Part shown: positions 23,154 to 34,002 of the stretch, one piece after another
How the letters are laid out: each line of letters starts with the position of its first letter
How positions within the stretch are numbered: position 1 is the first letter of the stretch
Assembly: GCF_021018805.1 (NCBI RefSeq)
Contig: NW_026960609.1
Span: 3,596,001 to 3,660,000 of the forward strand
Origin: Prinia subflava
Lineage: Eukaryota > Chordata > Aves > Passeriformes > Cisticolidae
Length of the DNA: 64,000 nucleotides
Direction of reading: 5' to 3'
Position numbers and translations under genes: made by a program
The notes under the pieces: model-generated
Seen by the model: the letters and a program-made list of their open reading frames with translations, nothing else
Databases searched by the model: none
What the model was told of the DNA's origin: nothing

Positions 23154-23829
23154 TGTAGAAAATAGGGTTATTTAATTTATGTTCTATAAATAATTATAGA
23201 CTAGAAACTGTAATATATTCTATAAAGGTATGTGTGTCTGCTCAACCCGCACGTTTCACGGACTTCTGTAAAGCACCTCTCCTGATCTCCCTGGTCCAAA
23301 AATAGAAGGTGAGAACACGAGGCACTGATGAGACAATGAACACGGACCAACCTACCCCTGCCTACGTGCAGCGAAAATTACCAGGACTTACACCAGTCGA
23401 ATGCTACGTGCAGAGGAATCATCACACACTTCTACGACGGTTCAATTACTCAAAGCAAAGACTAACTCTGGACATTAGCATTTGAATGGGCCAAGGGATT
23501 CTTTCAGAATAAACAAACTTAATGGCCCGTGCTTAGTGGAAACAATGGGAGAAGGGCTGCTGAGGGTAAAATTAAGGGTATTTAAGTTAAGCCTCTAGGT
23601 GGGCAAGGTGTGAACCCAGCTAGAGACACAGACTGCCAGGGTCCGTGTCTCTGGGTCACCCTTGACTCATTTTTTCCCGAGAGAAATTCTGTCAAGTAAG
23701 TGTCGCTGTTTGTGGGGTTTTTTTTTTTTTTACTTAAAATTCTGTAATTTGATTCCAAATTTTGTGATTTGAATTTTTAATAAACCAAATTATTGAATTT
23801 GGTAATAAATTGTCCTGGCATTTATAACA
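23154..23829 (+). repeat. 5' LTR of provirus F
   Basis: Runs from TGTAGAAAAT to TTATAACA. It has a poly-T stretch near 23720 and a polyadenylation region with TTTAATAAACC near 23776. It differs from the 3' LTR at only a handful of positions and is a diverged relative of the E-type LTR. Confidence 0.95.
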
Positions 23830-23833
23830 ATTT

Positions 23834-23851
23834 TGGTGCCCAACGTGGGGC
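23834..23851 (+). promoter_or_regulatory. Primer binding site of provirus F (lysine tRNA type)
   Basis: TGGTGCCCAACGTGGGGC closely matches the lysine-1,2 tRNA primer site of many retroviruses, with T for C at the fourth position. It starts four bases after the LTR. Confidence 0.7.
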
Positions 23852-24083
23852 CAGTTTTGAATATTCTACAGACCCCTGCTGTAAAAAGCGGCCTGGCAGA
23901 GTGGGTAAGTCCGAAAGAACGAACTGGCTTTACGAACCCAGAACCCACAACAGCGAAGGTATTAGGTGTTAGGACAAGCTAGCTTGGGGAAGGCTCGGGA
24001 ACTCAGCAGGGGTTTTCCCCTGGAACCGCAGTATTGTTTCACTCGTAAAAGTCTAAGTGCACGAAGAATCCATGCAGGAAAAG

Positions 24084-24095
24084 GACCGTAAGTAT
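24084..24095 (+). promoter_or_regulatory. Splice donor in the leader of provirus F
   Basis: GACC followed by GTAAGTAT is a strong donor. Provirus E has GACC followed by GTGAGTAT at the matching position (56102). Conservation in two diverged copies supports function. Confidence 0.6.
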
Positions 24096-24541
24096 AGCGT
24101 GGTTGAGTGGGGTGACCAAGTGTTTGAGAACGTGTATGTGTGTGAGTGTGCGTGAACGAGACGTGATTTATCACGAAGCGAGAGCGGACCTTAAGGTCGC
24201 GGTTCCGCTGCTCCCGCGAGGGACACGGCCGACCGACGGGGAAGCGATTGGAACGCGTGATATTTCGCTTCATGTGTAAGTGTTACCCGACAAGGTGTGG
24301 GAGTCACCAGGGGTCCTGAAGGAAAGAGGAGGTCCCTTTCGATTTCGGGGACTCGTAAGCCTTCTTGACCGCTACCGAGAGGGGTCCGTTAATTTTTTCA
24401 GTGGCGGATACAGAGCCCTGCGGTTAACCGAAACATCCACGGAACGGTCATCCGTTGGATCATTATGTTAACGGCACCTAGTTCGGAAACTCGGGATTTA
24501 ATTTTTATATAGTATCCCATAACTTCTGTGCCACGGGGAGT

Positions 24542-25495
24542 ATGAGATCGTATCACAGTAGAGATCGGGAAAATTCCTTAAGGGAAACCTCAGCAGGGGC
24601 TGCTCTTGAAATCCCTCGGAAAAGTCCATTAGGAAAGTTGTTGCAAGATTGGCAAGAATGCCCAATTAGGAGAAGGGCATCTAAAGATCAGATGATTTAT
24701 TTGTGTATGAATGTTTGGGGAGGAAAGGAGATGAGACCTAATCTTATATGGCCTGTGTTTAGTACTTTTGACGAATGAGCATGGGAAGCTCTGTGGGAAC
24801 ATGTAGCGAAGAAGAAAAGGAGAGAATTTGAAGAATTGGCATATGTTCTGTTATGGCACTGGGTACGAGTAAAGCTGTATTCTGAAGAAAGGGAAACACG
24901 GAATAAACCGGACTATGGGATAAGCTTCTCTCACGGCTCGGTGGCCCACATCCTGTCAGCCCCTACCCCTACCCCTTCCTCCTCCTCGGCCTTCTCAGTG
25001 GCAGCGTTAGCGCTGCCATCCGAGACCCATGCGGAGCCCCGAGCTCAGCGGCCACTCCAGAAACCTCCCTCCCGTTCAAGGAGATTCCCGAGAGGGAATC
25101 CTGCCCCCGTTTCTGGTCCTGACCCCGCACCTCGGCCACCGACGCTAAACTATAAAGAAAAAGAGAAGAAAGGTAAGGAAAACGAAGGGTGGAAGAATAA
25201 ATCAGACAGGTATACACCAGTTAGAGCCCTGGCTAAAACCAGGACCCCCGAAGGAGATCTAGAAGAACCCGGAAGGGATTCAGAGTGAGACAGTTGGTGT
25301 GAGAGCAAGAACGGCCCGGGAAGAAAAATGGGGGAAAAGAAGCATTCCCGTAAGAAATTTAAGCTAGACAGTAGAGCAAAACAGAAATTACCAAAGGTGA
25401 ATTGGAATGCATTAGAGAATAACTGGTGCTGTTGGGAAGTGTGCAAATTAGAAATGCGAGAATTCACGCAAGTCTGCAAAAGGAGAAAAAGATAG
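24542..25495 (+). pseudogene. gag: Truncated gag of provirus F
   Basis: A matrix-like start (24542) is open for 78 codons and aligns with the first part of the provirus E Gag, but the second residue is Arg instead of the myristoylated Gly. A TGA at 24776-24778 interrupts it. The frame resumes at about 24780-25288 with the rest of matrix and a proline-rich segment, followed by a basic stretch to about 25495. There is no capsid or zinc-knuckle sequence, so the capsid half of gag is deleted relative to E. It is not expected to make particles. Confidence 0.8.
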
Positions 25496-27740
25496 AAAAA
25501 GGAATTAAAAAGAATCTTGCTTACTCTTCCTTGGTGGGAGTAGATCTTTTACTTCAGGCTGAATACATTTTAGAGGCTCCCTAGAGTTGTGTATTTTGCT
25601 TTAAAAGGTTTTTTTCTCCTGGACGAGTTTTTTTTGGAGGTTTTTTTTTCTCTTTTCGCTAACATGAGAAAAAGAACCAAACCCACCCCCCTTCCCCCCC
25701 CCGCAAGCGGCAGGGCGAGTCAGTCCATGGTTGCCGGGAGATGAAGGAAAGCGGCAGTTTTAAAGTGACTAGACGAGGCTGCCCGGGGCAGAAAACCGCA
25801 ATGTAAAGCGAAATAAGAAGCAAAAATAGATAAAAGTATTGAGAAAAGAGACCAAGAATGAGAGCTATACTTATGCGTGGGAAATACCTAAGTGTTTGTT
25901 CTTGAAAAGCTGAAAATATATCTTCCCTTTAGTTGCCTGTCTGCTGCATGTGAAGATTTCGTGCAAATCAAAAATGTTGATAGTATAGTAGATGTAGTTC
26001 ATCTATGTTTAAAACAATTGCTACATTTTGAATTCAGATTGTTAGCTTGAGCAGGGATATAGCATTTGTGTTAGCAGACAATGTATTGCAAGGGTTTTGT
26101 TTAAGTTTTTCTTTTAAAAAGTTGAAGCATGTGCCCAGTGGAGTCCAAATACAAGCGGCTGTTGAGAGGCTAGAAACTAAATCTTTCTGTCGAGATAGTG
26201 TTAGAATGGTAGAGTCAAGATTCTAGTATTAAGTTGGGAAAGTGGTATAATTCTCTGTGTTAGTAGTTACAGGTCTTTTCTTTATTCTTTGCAGTTCCTA
26301 TTCTGTATGTATTTTGTCTAGTGGGAACAGGGATTCTTAATTTTAATTACTGACTTCTTAGAAAGAGATAGTTTGTGTTGTCCCTTTGATATTATGTCTT
26401 CTTTACTTGCTCCTCAATTTAGATGTGAACTTTGAGGTTGCCCTGGTGCCTGTGTTTCAGGGGTAGAGAGTAAGTGATGTATGAGAGGCAGCATTTGTGT
26501 CACCGGTGTTAAGTATGGTCAGTGTTTGCTTGTGGTCCTTTGAGCCATGTATTTAGGTTTAATAATACGCAAAAATGGATAGCAAATACAAGAGTTTTGC
26601 TTTAAGAATTAAGCATAAGTTAACTCGAGTTTGCTTGTTAAGAGAGGCTAAGTTTGTAAAGTTTTTTTTAGACTGAGGTAAAAAGCAGTAGTGTTAATGT
26701 TCTGGCAATTGCACTAGATAAAGCTGTCTAATTACCGAGGCCTGAAGTTTACAGTGACTCCTAGCTTTAGAAAACTTTCCCGAGTCTTAAGTTCCGAATT
26801 TAAGTAATGCATGGTATATTACAGAGTATTTTGATGCATTTTAACTATAGCTTTTGATGCCTTCCATCTAAAACAGATGAGTTAGTCTTGCTACTTTATT
26901 CACTTCTTTTGATAAAAACTGAAGAAGATCAGACCCGCAATAAGTTAGAAGTGCCTGAGGCGATGCCATTTTTATATTGCTGCCAGTATTGTTCTTATAG
27001 CATCTGTATATGTCTAGAATATTTTATAAGTGGTAAAAGAGTAGACTCTGTCATTTGTGAAGTCATTTCCTTTTATTTAGTATACCTCATTTCTTTTATG
27101 ACTTGTTAAAAGTATTCCCCAGGATTATAGTCGATGTCTAAAATTTTTATCTCATGTGCATTTTACTTAAGAGGCTATTCTTCATTAGAAACATATTACC
27201 TAGAGCTAGTTTATGGGGTTTAAGGTTGTCTTAGTGTTTATTATTTACTTGCTGTACAAAATCCATGTACCACGCAGCCATTTTTCAGATGTATTGGTAA
27301 AACCATCCTGTTAGTTTTACTTTCTCTCTAGAACAGTACAAAAAGGATTTTTGAATTTTGTATTAAATTATTTAAATTTTAGATGATGCGTTAAAATCAT
27401 TTTTTATTAAAGAAAAATTCTTGATTGTATAGTGCATTGTATGAATAGTGAAGTGAAAATCATAGTGATCCAGGGACAAAATTGTTTTTATAGTGAATGT
27501 ATGAATGTACTATTAGATAACTTGTTCTAATATTCAGATTTGCTGAATGGTAGACATGGCAGTGACTCTTTCTGTAAAATATTCCTGTAGTACTGGGCTG
27601 GTTTAGAATTTTGTATTAGGTACGTGTTCTTAATTAGTAAATTCAATCTGGGAAAGTTGCAAGATTTTGATGTATATTCATGATATACAACCAAGAGATA
27701 AAGTACTGATAAGAGCTTAGAAAGCGGTGTCACTAACCCC
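25496..27740 (+). other. AT-rich noncoding block in place of pol (provirus F)
   Basis: About 2.2 kb with stops in all frames, in the position pol should occupy. Long stretches align by eye with 58200-60060 of provirus E, for example around TAAGTTAACTCGAGTTT and TGCACTAGATAAAGCTGTCTA. The block was therefore already fixed in the family's progenitor and is not random decay of pol in one copy. I see no protein motif in it. Confidence 0.8.
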
Positions 27741-27778
27741 TCATTGGGAGGGACCCTTTCTTGTCCTTTTAACTACAG
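27733..27778 (+). promoter_or_regulatory. Conserved branch point and splice acceptor of provirus F
   Basis: CACTAACCCCTCATTGGGAGGG is shortened here to its core, CTAACCCCTCA, which is shared with provirus E at 60063. It is followed by a pyrimidine-rich run and an AG at 27777-27778. CTAAC fits a branch point. This would join the leader donor to the downstream env-like frame. Confidence 0.55.
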
Positions 27779-28219
27779 ATACAGCCATCCGAACGGCTGA
27801 GAGAGGTTGGACACATGCCTCCAGAGCTAAGAAATTAACAGCCCCGAAGGAAAACCCCGAGTAGAAAGTCATCTCTTCCCCCGGAGATCTGAAGGTCCGG
27901 CTGCACCGAGGATGCCACCGCCCTGGTAACATGAAGCCGCAGCCTAAAAGAGCCTCAAAAGAAACTTTGTAACCACTCGAAAAGGAGAACTAAAAGAGGG
28001 AAGGGTAACCCGAAGGATGGTATTTCTCCTTAGTCATACAATCTTAGAAATTACGGTCTGCTAAGAGTAGTGTGAGTTAATCTGGCAAATACCTGGAATT
28101 CGGCCGACAGGGGGGGGATAGAGTGCAAAAAGCATAGAAGTAGAGAAATTGATCCAGTGAAGCTCCCATTGTGACAAAAAGGCAACTCAAGCCATCCAGG
28201 GAAAACAACCCAGCAAAAA

Positions 28220-28753
28220 ATGAAGAAAGGATCAAGAAGAAAGTCCAGGCAACCTGTTCCTGCTGTGAGAAGAACCCGGAAACCAGCCATTGGTCGCAAC
28301 CCAATGGGCGTTAGTCTAAACAGAAGAACTCGTCTGTGGACTTCCCTGCTGATCATAAGCTTAACTGTAATACCTATAAAGGGTCAGTACAATGAAACTA
28401 GACTCAGCCTGGAGATTCCTAGAAAAGACAGTCTTAAAGTTGACATAATGTCCAAAATAGAGCACCCTCAAAAGGGAAATCTGGATACAGGAAGAAAATT
28501 GATTAAAAGAAATTCCAGCCCACAGACCTTGTCTAAAGATTTGTGGCCAGAAATACCCTCTTCTTTCAAGAGTACCCCCTCAGAAGGAACCTTGGAGGGA
28601 GCGGTAATCACATACAACCCAGCTCAAATAGCAGAAGCTAGAATGAGAATCCACGAATTTCTAATCAGTATACAAACTGAATTAAAAAGACTGCAGAAAG
28701 TAATAGGACTGGTGGGAGGCAACACTCAGAAAAGTAAAACCAATTTAATTTAG
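28220..28753 (+). CDS. 177-aa env-like protein of the E/F family
   Basis: This is the only substantial open frame in the 3' half of provirus F. The N-terminus is very basic. Residues about 36-56 form a hydrophobic segment (LWTSLLIISLTVIPIKG) that could be a signal peptide or anchor, and an Asn-Glu-Thr glycosylation site follows. The middle is polar. The last third contains an amphipathic helix-like stretch (MRIHEFLISIQTELKRLQK). Provirus E has a homologous but frameshifted version, whose C-terminal part survives at 60951-61166. Position and layout suggest an envelope leader joined to remnants after loss of SU and TM, but I do not recognise a known protein. It would be expressed from the spliced RNA. 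Confidence 0.5.
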   Translation: MKKGSRRKSRQPVPAVRRTRKPAIGRNPMGVSLNRRTRLWTSLLIISLTVIPIKGQYNETRLSLEIPRKDSLKVDIMSKIEHPQKGNLDTGRKLIKRNSSPQTLSKDLWPEIPSSFKSTPSEGTLEGAVITYNPAQIAEARMRIHEFLISIQTELKRLQKVIGLVGGNTQKSKTNLI

Positions 28754-29128
28754 ACCAAAATAAAAAATTAGACAAATGTGCAGTCAAAAAGAGTAGACTG
28801 TCTTATAAAAAGGGAAGAAGAAAATAAGTTAAGCAAGCTAAAGAATCCGGACACCCATTTTCCAATGTGGGAGTAGATAATATAAGTGGGAGGAGGGATA
28901 ATAAGATTATGTGCTATAAGAATGATATAGATCCTGGTAAATCCCAGATTTACCATAAGAATAAGACCTTTTAGAAGTATGAATACAAAGAAAAATCAAC
29001 GAAAAAGAGCTGCTCAGGTTTTAAAAAGGTTTGAAATACAATTTGGGAAAAGAATGTTAATAAGCAGTAATAGAAGAGAACAATTAGGCAAAATGCAAAA
29101 CATGAATTAAAATTGTTGACAAAAAAAA

Positions 29129-29142
29129 AGAAATGGGGGAAT
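29129..29142 (+). promoter_or_regulatory. Polypurine tract of provirus F
   Basis: AGAAATGGGGGAAT lies directly before the 3' LTR. The matching site in E is AGAAATGGGGAAAT. Confidence 0.65.
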
Positions 29143-29820
29143 TGCGGAAAATAGGGTTATTTAATTCATGTTCTATAAATAATTATAGACTAGAAACTGT
29201 AATATATTCTATAAAGGTATGTGTGTCTGCTCAACCCGCACGTTTCACGGACTTCTGTAAAGCACCTCTCCTGATCTCCCTGGTCCAAAAATAGAAGGTG
29301 AGAACACGAGGCACTGATGAGACAATGAACACGGACCAACCTACCCCTGCCTACGTGCAGCGAAAATTACCAGGACTTACACCAGTCGAATGCTACGTGC
29401 AGAGGAATCATCACACACTTCTACGACGGTTCAATTACTCAAAGCAAAGACTAACTCTGGACATTAGCATTTGAATGGACCAAGGGATTCTTTCAGAATA
29501 AACAAACTTAATGGCCCGTGCTTAGTGGAAACAATGGGAGAAGGGCTGCTGAGGGTAAAATTAAGGGTATTTAAGTTAAGCCTCTAGGTGGGCAAGGTGT
29601 GAACCCAGCTAGAGACACAGACTGCCAGGGTCCGTGTCTCTGGGTCACCCTTGACTCATTTTTTCCCGAGAGAAATTCTGTCAAGTAAGTGTCGCTGTTT
29701 GTGGAGTTTTGTTTTTTTTTTTACTTAAAATTCTGTAATTTGATTCCAAATTTTGTGATTTGAATTTTTAATAAACCAAATTATTGAATTTGGTAATAAA
29801 TTGTCCTGGCATTTATAACA
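29143..29820 (+). repeat. 3' LTR of provirus F
   Basis: A 678-bp LTR starting TGCGGAAAAT and ending TTATAACA, followed at once by CTTAA and then by the resumed gag of provirus B. Confidence 0.95.
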
Positions 29821-30700
29821 CTTAAGCAGGACCTTAAGTCGCTCCTGCGATGGGTGTCACGCATGTTCCCCGATACCACCCCTTCCTCTGTTCTTACTCT
29901 CCGCTACCGGGACAAGGTCGGCATAAAGCTCTACGACCTGGCTACGCTGCCTGGCCACGAGCCAGAGCTACGCCTGCTTCCTGCATGGAGGGCTATCATG
30001 GAAGCGATTAAAAGGGGGGGAGCGAGTCAGCCTGTGATACCACCGCGGAGACGGCCCCAGAGGCCATGCCATACTGAAAGCTGCCCAGGTCCCGCTCCCC
30101 GTCCCCCATCCGCACCCCCACCCCGATAAACCCCAGGGATAAAGCCCAGACGCCAGCTGCACCCCCACCAGGATCCCACCAGCGACCCCAGAGCCGCCAA
30201 ACGCTGATCGCTTATGGAGACTCTGACTTTAGCAGTGACAGAAAGCTATTCAACCTCGGCCCTGAAAATGATCCGGACTTACTCGCTTCAAATATGCATA
30301 ACAATTGGTTACAGATAAAAAAGAACGCCCTTAAAGACAGAGACTTTGCCTTTATTTCGCTAATCAATGCCTCTTCAAGTTTCACCAAATGGCCAGCTTT
30401 TACAGCAAATCATCTCACAGCATGGGACAGCAACGAGTGCAGACACAAGTCCCATAGTCAACCCAGCAGCTGACACAGTAACCAGGAGCAACCTTCAGCT
30501 TCCAGCTGGCCCAGCCCCCATCCACCGGACCGACTCCAACCTACCTGCAGCCACTTCAAGAACTGCAGTAACCTTGTCTAATTGCTCAGTTTTTGTCTCC
30601 CTACAGGAAATCTATGGACTCTTCCCACGTCCACTCAGGGGTGGGTGGAAACCGTCAAAGCTATCAAAGCCAACACCTGGTACAGATCACAGGGCCTGAG
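29821..30700 (+). pseudogene. gag: gag of provirus B, continued (matrix and phosphoprotein)
   Basis: Starting with the right CTTAA duplication, the frame resumes matrix (LKQDLKSLLRWVSRM) and stays open to about 30126 through a proline-rich stretch. A second segment in another frame, about 30130-30470, carries LIAYGDSDFSS and a short helical region that also occurs in provirus D. Capsid and nucleocapsid are missing: the sequence passes directly to the end of a protease-like segment near 30690. Stops and frame changes are numerous. Confidence 0.75.
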
Positions 30701-32331
30701 GGGAGGGTGGCAACTGTCAGGGGCCTTATGTGTTGTCTGTGCCTCTGATTTTGTGGGGGAGAGATGTTCTATCTCAATGGGGAATTTTTATGCAGTCAAA
30801 TTTTGTATAAGGGTCATTGGGACGCGCGACACCCCCAAACTGACTTGGAAATCCTCTGATCCAGTTTGGGTAGACCAATGGCCCCTGTCATTAGAAAAAC
30901 TGCGGATATTACAAGAACTTGTACAGGTACAGCTGGAAAAGGGACACATAGTCCCATCTAACAGCCCTTGGAATTCACCGGTGTTTGTAATTAAAAAGCG
31001 GTCTGGGGGGGTGGAGGCTATTGCATGACTTGAGGAAAATAAACGAGGTAATTGAGGGAATGGGGGCCCTACAGCCAGGCCTCCCTTCCCCTTCTATGAT
31101 TCCTAGAAATTGGCATCTAACAGTAATTGATTTAAAGGATTGTTTTTTTGACATTCTGCTGACTCCAGATGATGCACCCAAATTTAGCTTTTCTGTGCTG
31201 AGCATTAATATGCAGGCACCACTAAATCGATATCATTGGTTATCACTTCCCCAAGGAATGCGAAATAGCCCAACTTTGTGCCAGTAGTACATGGCAAAAA
31301 CCCTGAGCCCGATACGGAAACAAATGCCTGATGGTCTGTTGTATCATTATATGGATGATATTCTTATCTCTGCAGAAACTGTGGGTCGAGTGGAGGAAGA
31401 AGTGCAGACTGTCTGACAAGCTGTTACCTCAGCGGGCCTCACCATTGCTTCTGAAAAGGTTCAAAAGACATCTCCCTGGAAATATTTGGGATGGAGAATA
31501 GGCATGCATTCTATTTCTGCACAACCCTTGCAAATTTCAACTGAAATCAAAACTTTACATGATACACAAAAATTGCAGGGAACAATAAATTGGGTCCCTC
31601 CCTTGCTTGGGATTTCAAATGCAGATTTAGAGCCATTGTTTGCCCTCCTGGGAGGAGAGCCCAACCTCTTATCACCCAGACACTTAAACAAAGAAGCACA
31701 AGTTGGGCTTCAAAAGGTAGCTGATGCTATCGCTCAGAGGCAATCCGCTAGGTGGGCTACAGAACTGCCTTTGTGGCTAATCATTCTGAACCCTAACAAA
31801 CAGCCTTATGCCTTAATATTTCAGTGGGACTCAGAAAAACCAGACCCTCTGCTAATTATTGAATGGGTCTTTTTGCCTAACAATATGCCCAAGACTATTT
31901 CCATGCAGGATGAACTTATGGCCATGTTGATTGTCAAGGCTCGTCAAAGACTGACCTCTTTGGCTGGGAAAGATTTTGATCATATCTATCTACCTCTCAC
32001 AATGTTTTATTTGAATTGGTTGCTACAGATGTCTGAAAAACTGCAAATTGCTTTAACAAATTACCCAGGGCAGATATCTATCCATCCGCCTAAACACAAA
32101 TTATTAGGTTCGTCTTTTAATTTAATCCCCAAACCAAAGAGAAGTGAGACTCCTTTGCAAGCTATGACAATATTCACAGATGGGTCTGGGAAAACCCATA
32201 AATCAGTGATTGTATGGAGAAACCCTGAAGCTGGAACTTGGCAATCTGATATTGCTGTTGTTGAGGGCTCTCCACAAATAGTGGAACTAGCTGCCGTGGT
32301 CAGTGTTTCAGAAATTCAGCACACCTTTTAA
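30690..32331 (+). pseudogene. pol: Protease end, RT and RNase H of provirus B
   Basis: A protease C-terminal remnant (about 30690-30790) runs into RT. RT motifs are intact in pieces: the LHDLRKIN finger segment (31027), LPQGMRNSPT (about 31250) and the catalytic YMDD near 31351. Stops occur at about 31027, 31288 and 31417. From 31486 to 32331 a single frame covers the connection domain and the start of RNase H (FTDGSGK, then the Glu of VELAAV). A frame change near 32303-32331 separates the rest of RNase H. The expected Asp of the third RNase H motif is His (LITHSSYV), as in provirus D. Confidence 0.85.
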
Positions 32332-33157
32332 TCTGATTACTCACTCCTCATATGTTTCAGGTATTGTACAGAGAACAGAGAATTCTGTTTTGAAAAATGT
32401 TAAAAATTACATTATTTTTTCTTGGTTAAATCTGCTGGTCTCCCTGTTAGACCAAAGGACAGCTCCTTACTTTGTGATGCATATCAGGTCACATTCCAAT
32501 CTACCCAGCTTTCTCACTGAAGGTAACGCCCAGGCAGACTTGTTAACCTTATCAGTGCAGCATGTTTTGCCTAACAAAATAGAGCAAGCTAAACTGAGTC
32601 ACTCCTTTTTTCACCAAAATGCTGGGGCTTTGGTAAGACTTTTCGGATTAACTCCAGCACAAGCCTCTAATATCATTTCTATATGCCCTGACTGTCAGCG
32701 TTGCTCCCTTCCTAATGTGAACACAGGGGTCAACCCAAGAGGTCTACAGAGCCTGCAAATTTGGCAGACAGATGTGACACACATTGCTGAATTCGGCCGC
32801 TTGAAATTTGTGCATGCTTCTATTGATACCTTTTCAGGTGCTCTGTTTGCCTCAGCTCACACGGGAGAGACAGGGAAAGACGCCTGCTGTCATTTTGCTG
32901 CTGCCTTTGCCACCTTAGGAATTCCGCAACAGATTAAGACAGATAATGGACCCGCATACATTTCCCGTAGAGTTGCAAACTTCTTCTCATTATGGGGTAT
33001 CACCCACAAAAGAGGGATACCTCACTCATCCACAGGACAAGCAATTATAGAAGGCACCAATGGCTCTCTCAAACGTCTTCTGTTACAACAAAAGGGGGGA
33101 GCCGGGACACTCCTGCTGAAAGATTATGCAAAGCCCTGTATGTTTTTAATTTCTTGA
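32303..33157 (+). pseudogene. pol: RNase H end and integrase of provirus B
   Basis: This frame of 284 codons includes the end of RNase H, the integrase zinc region (H-H-C-C near 32600-32700) and the catalytic core. The core has Asp in QTDVTH, Asp in KTDNGPAY and Glu in GQAIIEG, spaced as in D,D35E. It stops at 33157, before the integrase C-terminal domain. Next comes a short segment leading to a second RNase H-like fragment. The same truncation is present in provirus D. Confidence 0.85.
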
Positions 33158-33290
33158 ATTGTTCAATGACAGACTTAAATCCCCTCAAATTACTGAACTT
33201 GCTACTGTTGTCAGAGCTTTTCAAAAATTTTTCTCTTCCTTTTAATCTAGTAACAGATTCAGTTTATGTTGCAAAATCGTGAAGCCTCAG
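33158..33290 (+). pseudogene. Second, divergent RNase H fragment in provirus B
   Basis: After the truncated integrase, sequence about 33185-33280 codes for a piece (FNLVTDSVYVA) that corresponds to the third motif of RNase H, already present once at 32320-32360. This copy keeps the catalytic Asp and is clearly diverged from the first, so it came from another retroviral lineage by recombination rather than by tandem duplication. It also occurs in provirus D near 49570-49660. Confidence 0.6.
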
Positions 33291-33459
33291 CCCTAAAAGA
33301 AAGTGTAAAACCTGCAAACAGATGATAGATTTGAATAGCTGAATAAACTCCTAAGAACCTAAAGACTCCATAAATAAATTAGAAATTTAGTTAAAATAAG
33401 CTTATATGTATTAGACATTATATTATGTATTGTTATAATTATTCCTTATATTTTACAGT

Positions 33460-33714
33460 GTGTTTAAACTAAAGGTAGAATCTGGACCTTGGCTAGATAA
33501 CCTGTTTAGTGGCTGGGGTTGGACATCTTGGCTAAAGGATTTTCTTAGGATAGGAATGCATGTAATGATTTTATTAATAATTGTATTAGTTATGATACCT
33601 TGCTTGCTTCAGTGTGTGCAGAGATTATTAATAAAGCCATCAAGGGGGTGTTCTTGGGTCATACAGAAGGGGGAGATCTGGGAATTCACAAGACAGAGAG
33701 TCAAACAGACTTGA
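33460..33714 (+). pseudogene. env: env tail (TM membrane anchor) of provirus B
   Basis: The open frame of 84 codons holds the membrane-proximal part of TM (PWLDNLFSGWGWTSWLKDFL), a membrane span (MILLIIVLVMIPCLL) and the cytoplasmic tail. The tail reads 38 bases into the 3' LTR before stopping. All SU and the TM ectodomain with its cysteines are missing. The fold resembles the corresponding part of provirus A's Env. Confidence 0.8.
33663..33676 (+). promoter_or_regulatory. Polypurine tract of provirus B
   Basis: AGAAGGGGGAGA immediately precedes the 3' LTR, and the same tract (on the minus strand) precedes the 3' LTR of D. Confidence 0.7.
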
Positions 33715-34002
33715 TTAGCATAGCTAGTTTGATAACCAAGATGCCATGGCAGGAACAAACAGAACTGTGAAAATTACAGGAGATGGGATTACACCTGCTT
33801 ACGGGAAGAGAGAAGATTCAATCAACTTCTGCAAGCAAAGAATTGTTGTAAAATGCATGAGTTTTCTGTGTGATTTTTAACCTGATTATTGTAGTAGAAA
33901 TCATTAACCTGTTTGAAATAGTATACAGGCTTTTGGGAAACCTGAGTAAAATCGAATTCTGATCACCGAATCAGTCTTCCCGTCTCTCATCAATCGCCAA
34001 TA
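33677..34002 (+). repeat. 3' LTR of provirus B
   Basis: 326 bp, same length as the 5' LTR, about 12 differences by eye. It is followed directly by the CTTGGC duplication and the resumed CR1. Confidence 0.95.

Larger units (their letters stand above)
23154..29820 (+). mobile_element. Provirus F: non-autonomous ERV (truncated gag, no pol) nested in provirus B
   Basis: A 6.7-kb provirus with LTRs at 23154-23829 and 29143-29820 and the 5-bp duplication CTTAA (23149-23153 and 29821-29825). Its interior holds a lysine-type primer site, a leader with a splice donor, a truncated gammaretrovirus-like gag, about 2.2 kb of AT-rich noncoding DNA, a splice acceptor and a 177-codon env-like frame. No RT, protease or integrase is detectable. 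It is the same family as provirus E. The LTRs differ at only a handful of positions, so it is younger than its host provirus B. Confidence 0.95.
22224..34002 (+). mobile_element. Provirus B: defective class II ERV inserted in the CR1
   Basis: Two 326-bp LTRs (22224-22549 and 33677-34002) are flanked by the perfect duplication CTTGGC (22218-22223 and 34003-34008). Without its own nested insertions, a solo LTR and provirus F, it would be about 4.7 kb. It keeps matrix, a phosphoprotein segment, the end of protease, RT, RNase H, a truncated integrase and only the tail of env. Capsid, nucleocapsid and SU are absent. Provirus D has the same deletions, so they predate both insertions. LTR divergence by eye is about 12 of 326 positions. 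Confidence 0.95.

Noticed and set aside
25621..25690. T-run plus C-run as a possible structured RNA element
   Set aside because: Homopolymers in a low-constraint block. The equivalent in E differs in length and order, so no specific structure can be supported by eye.
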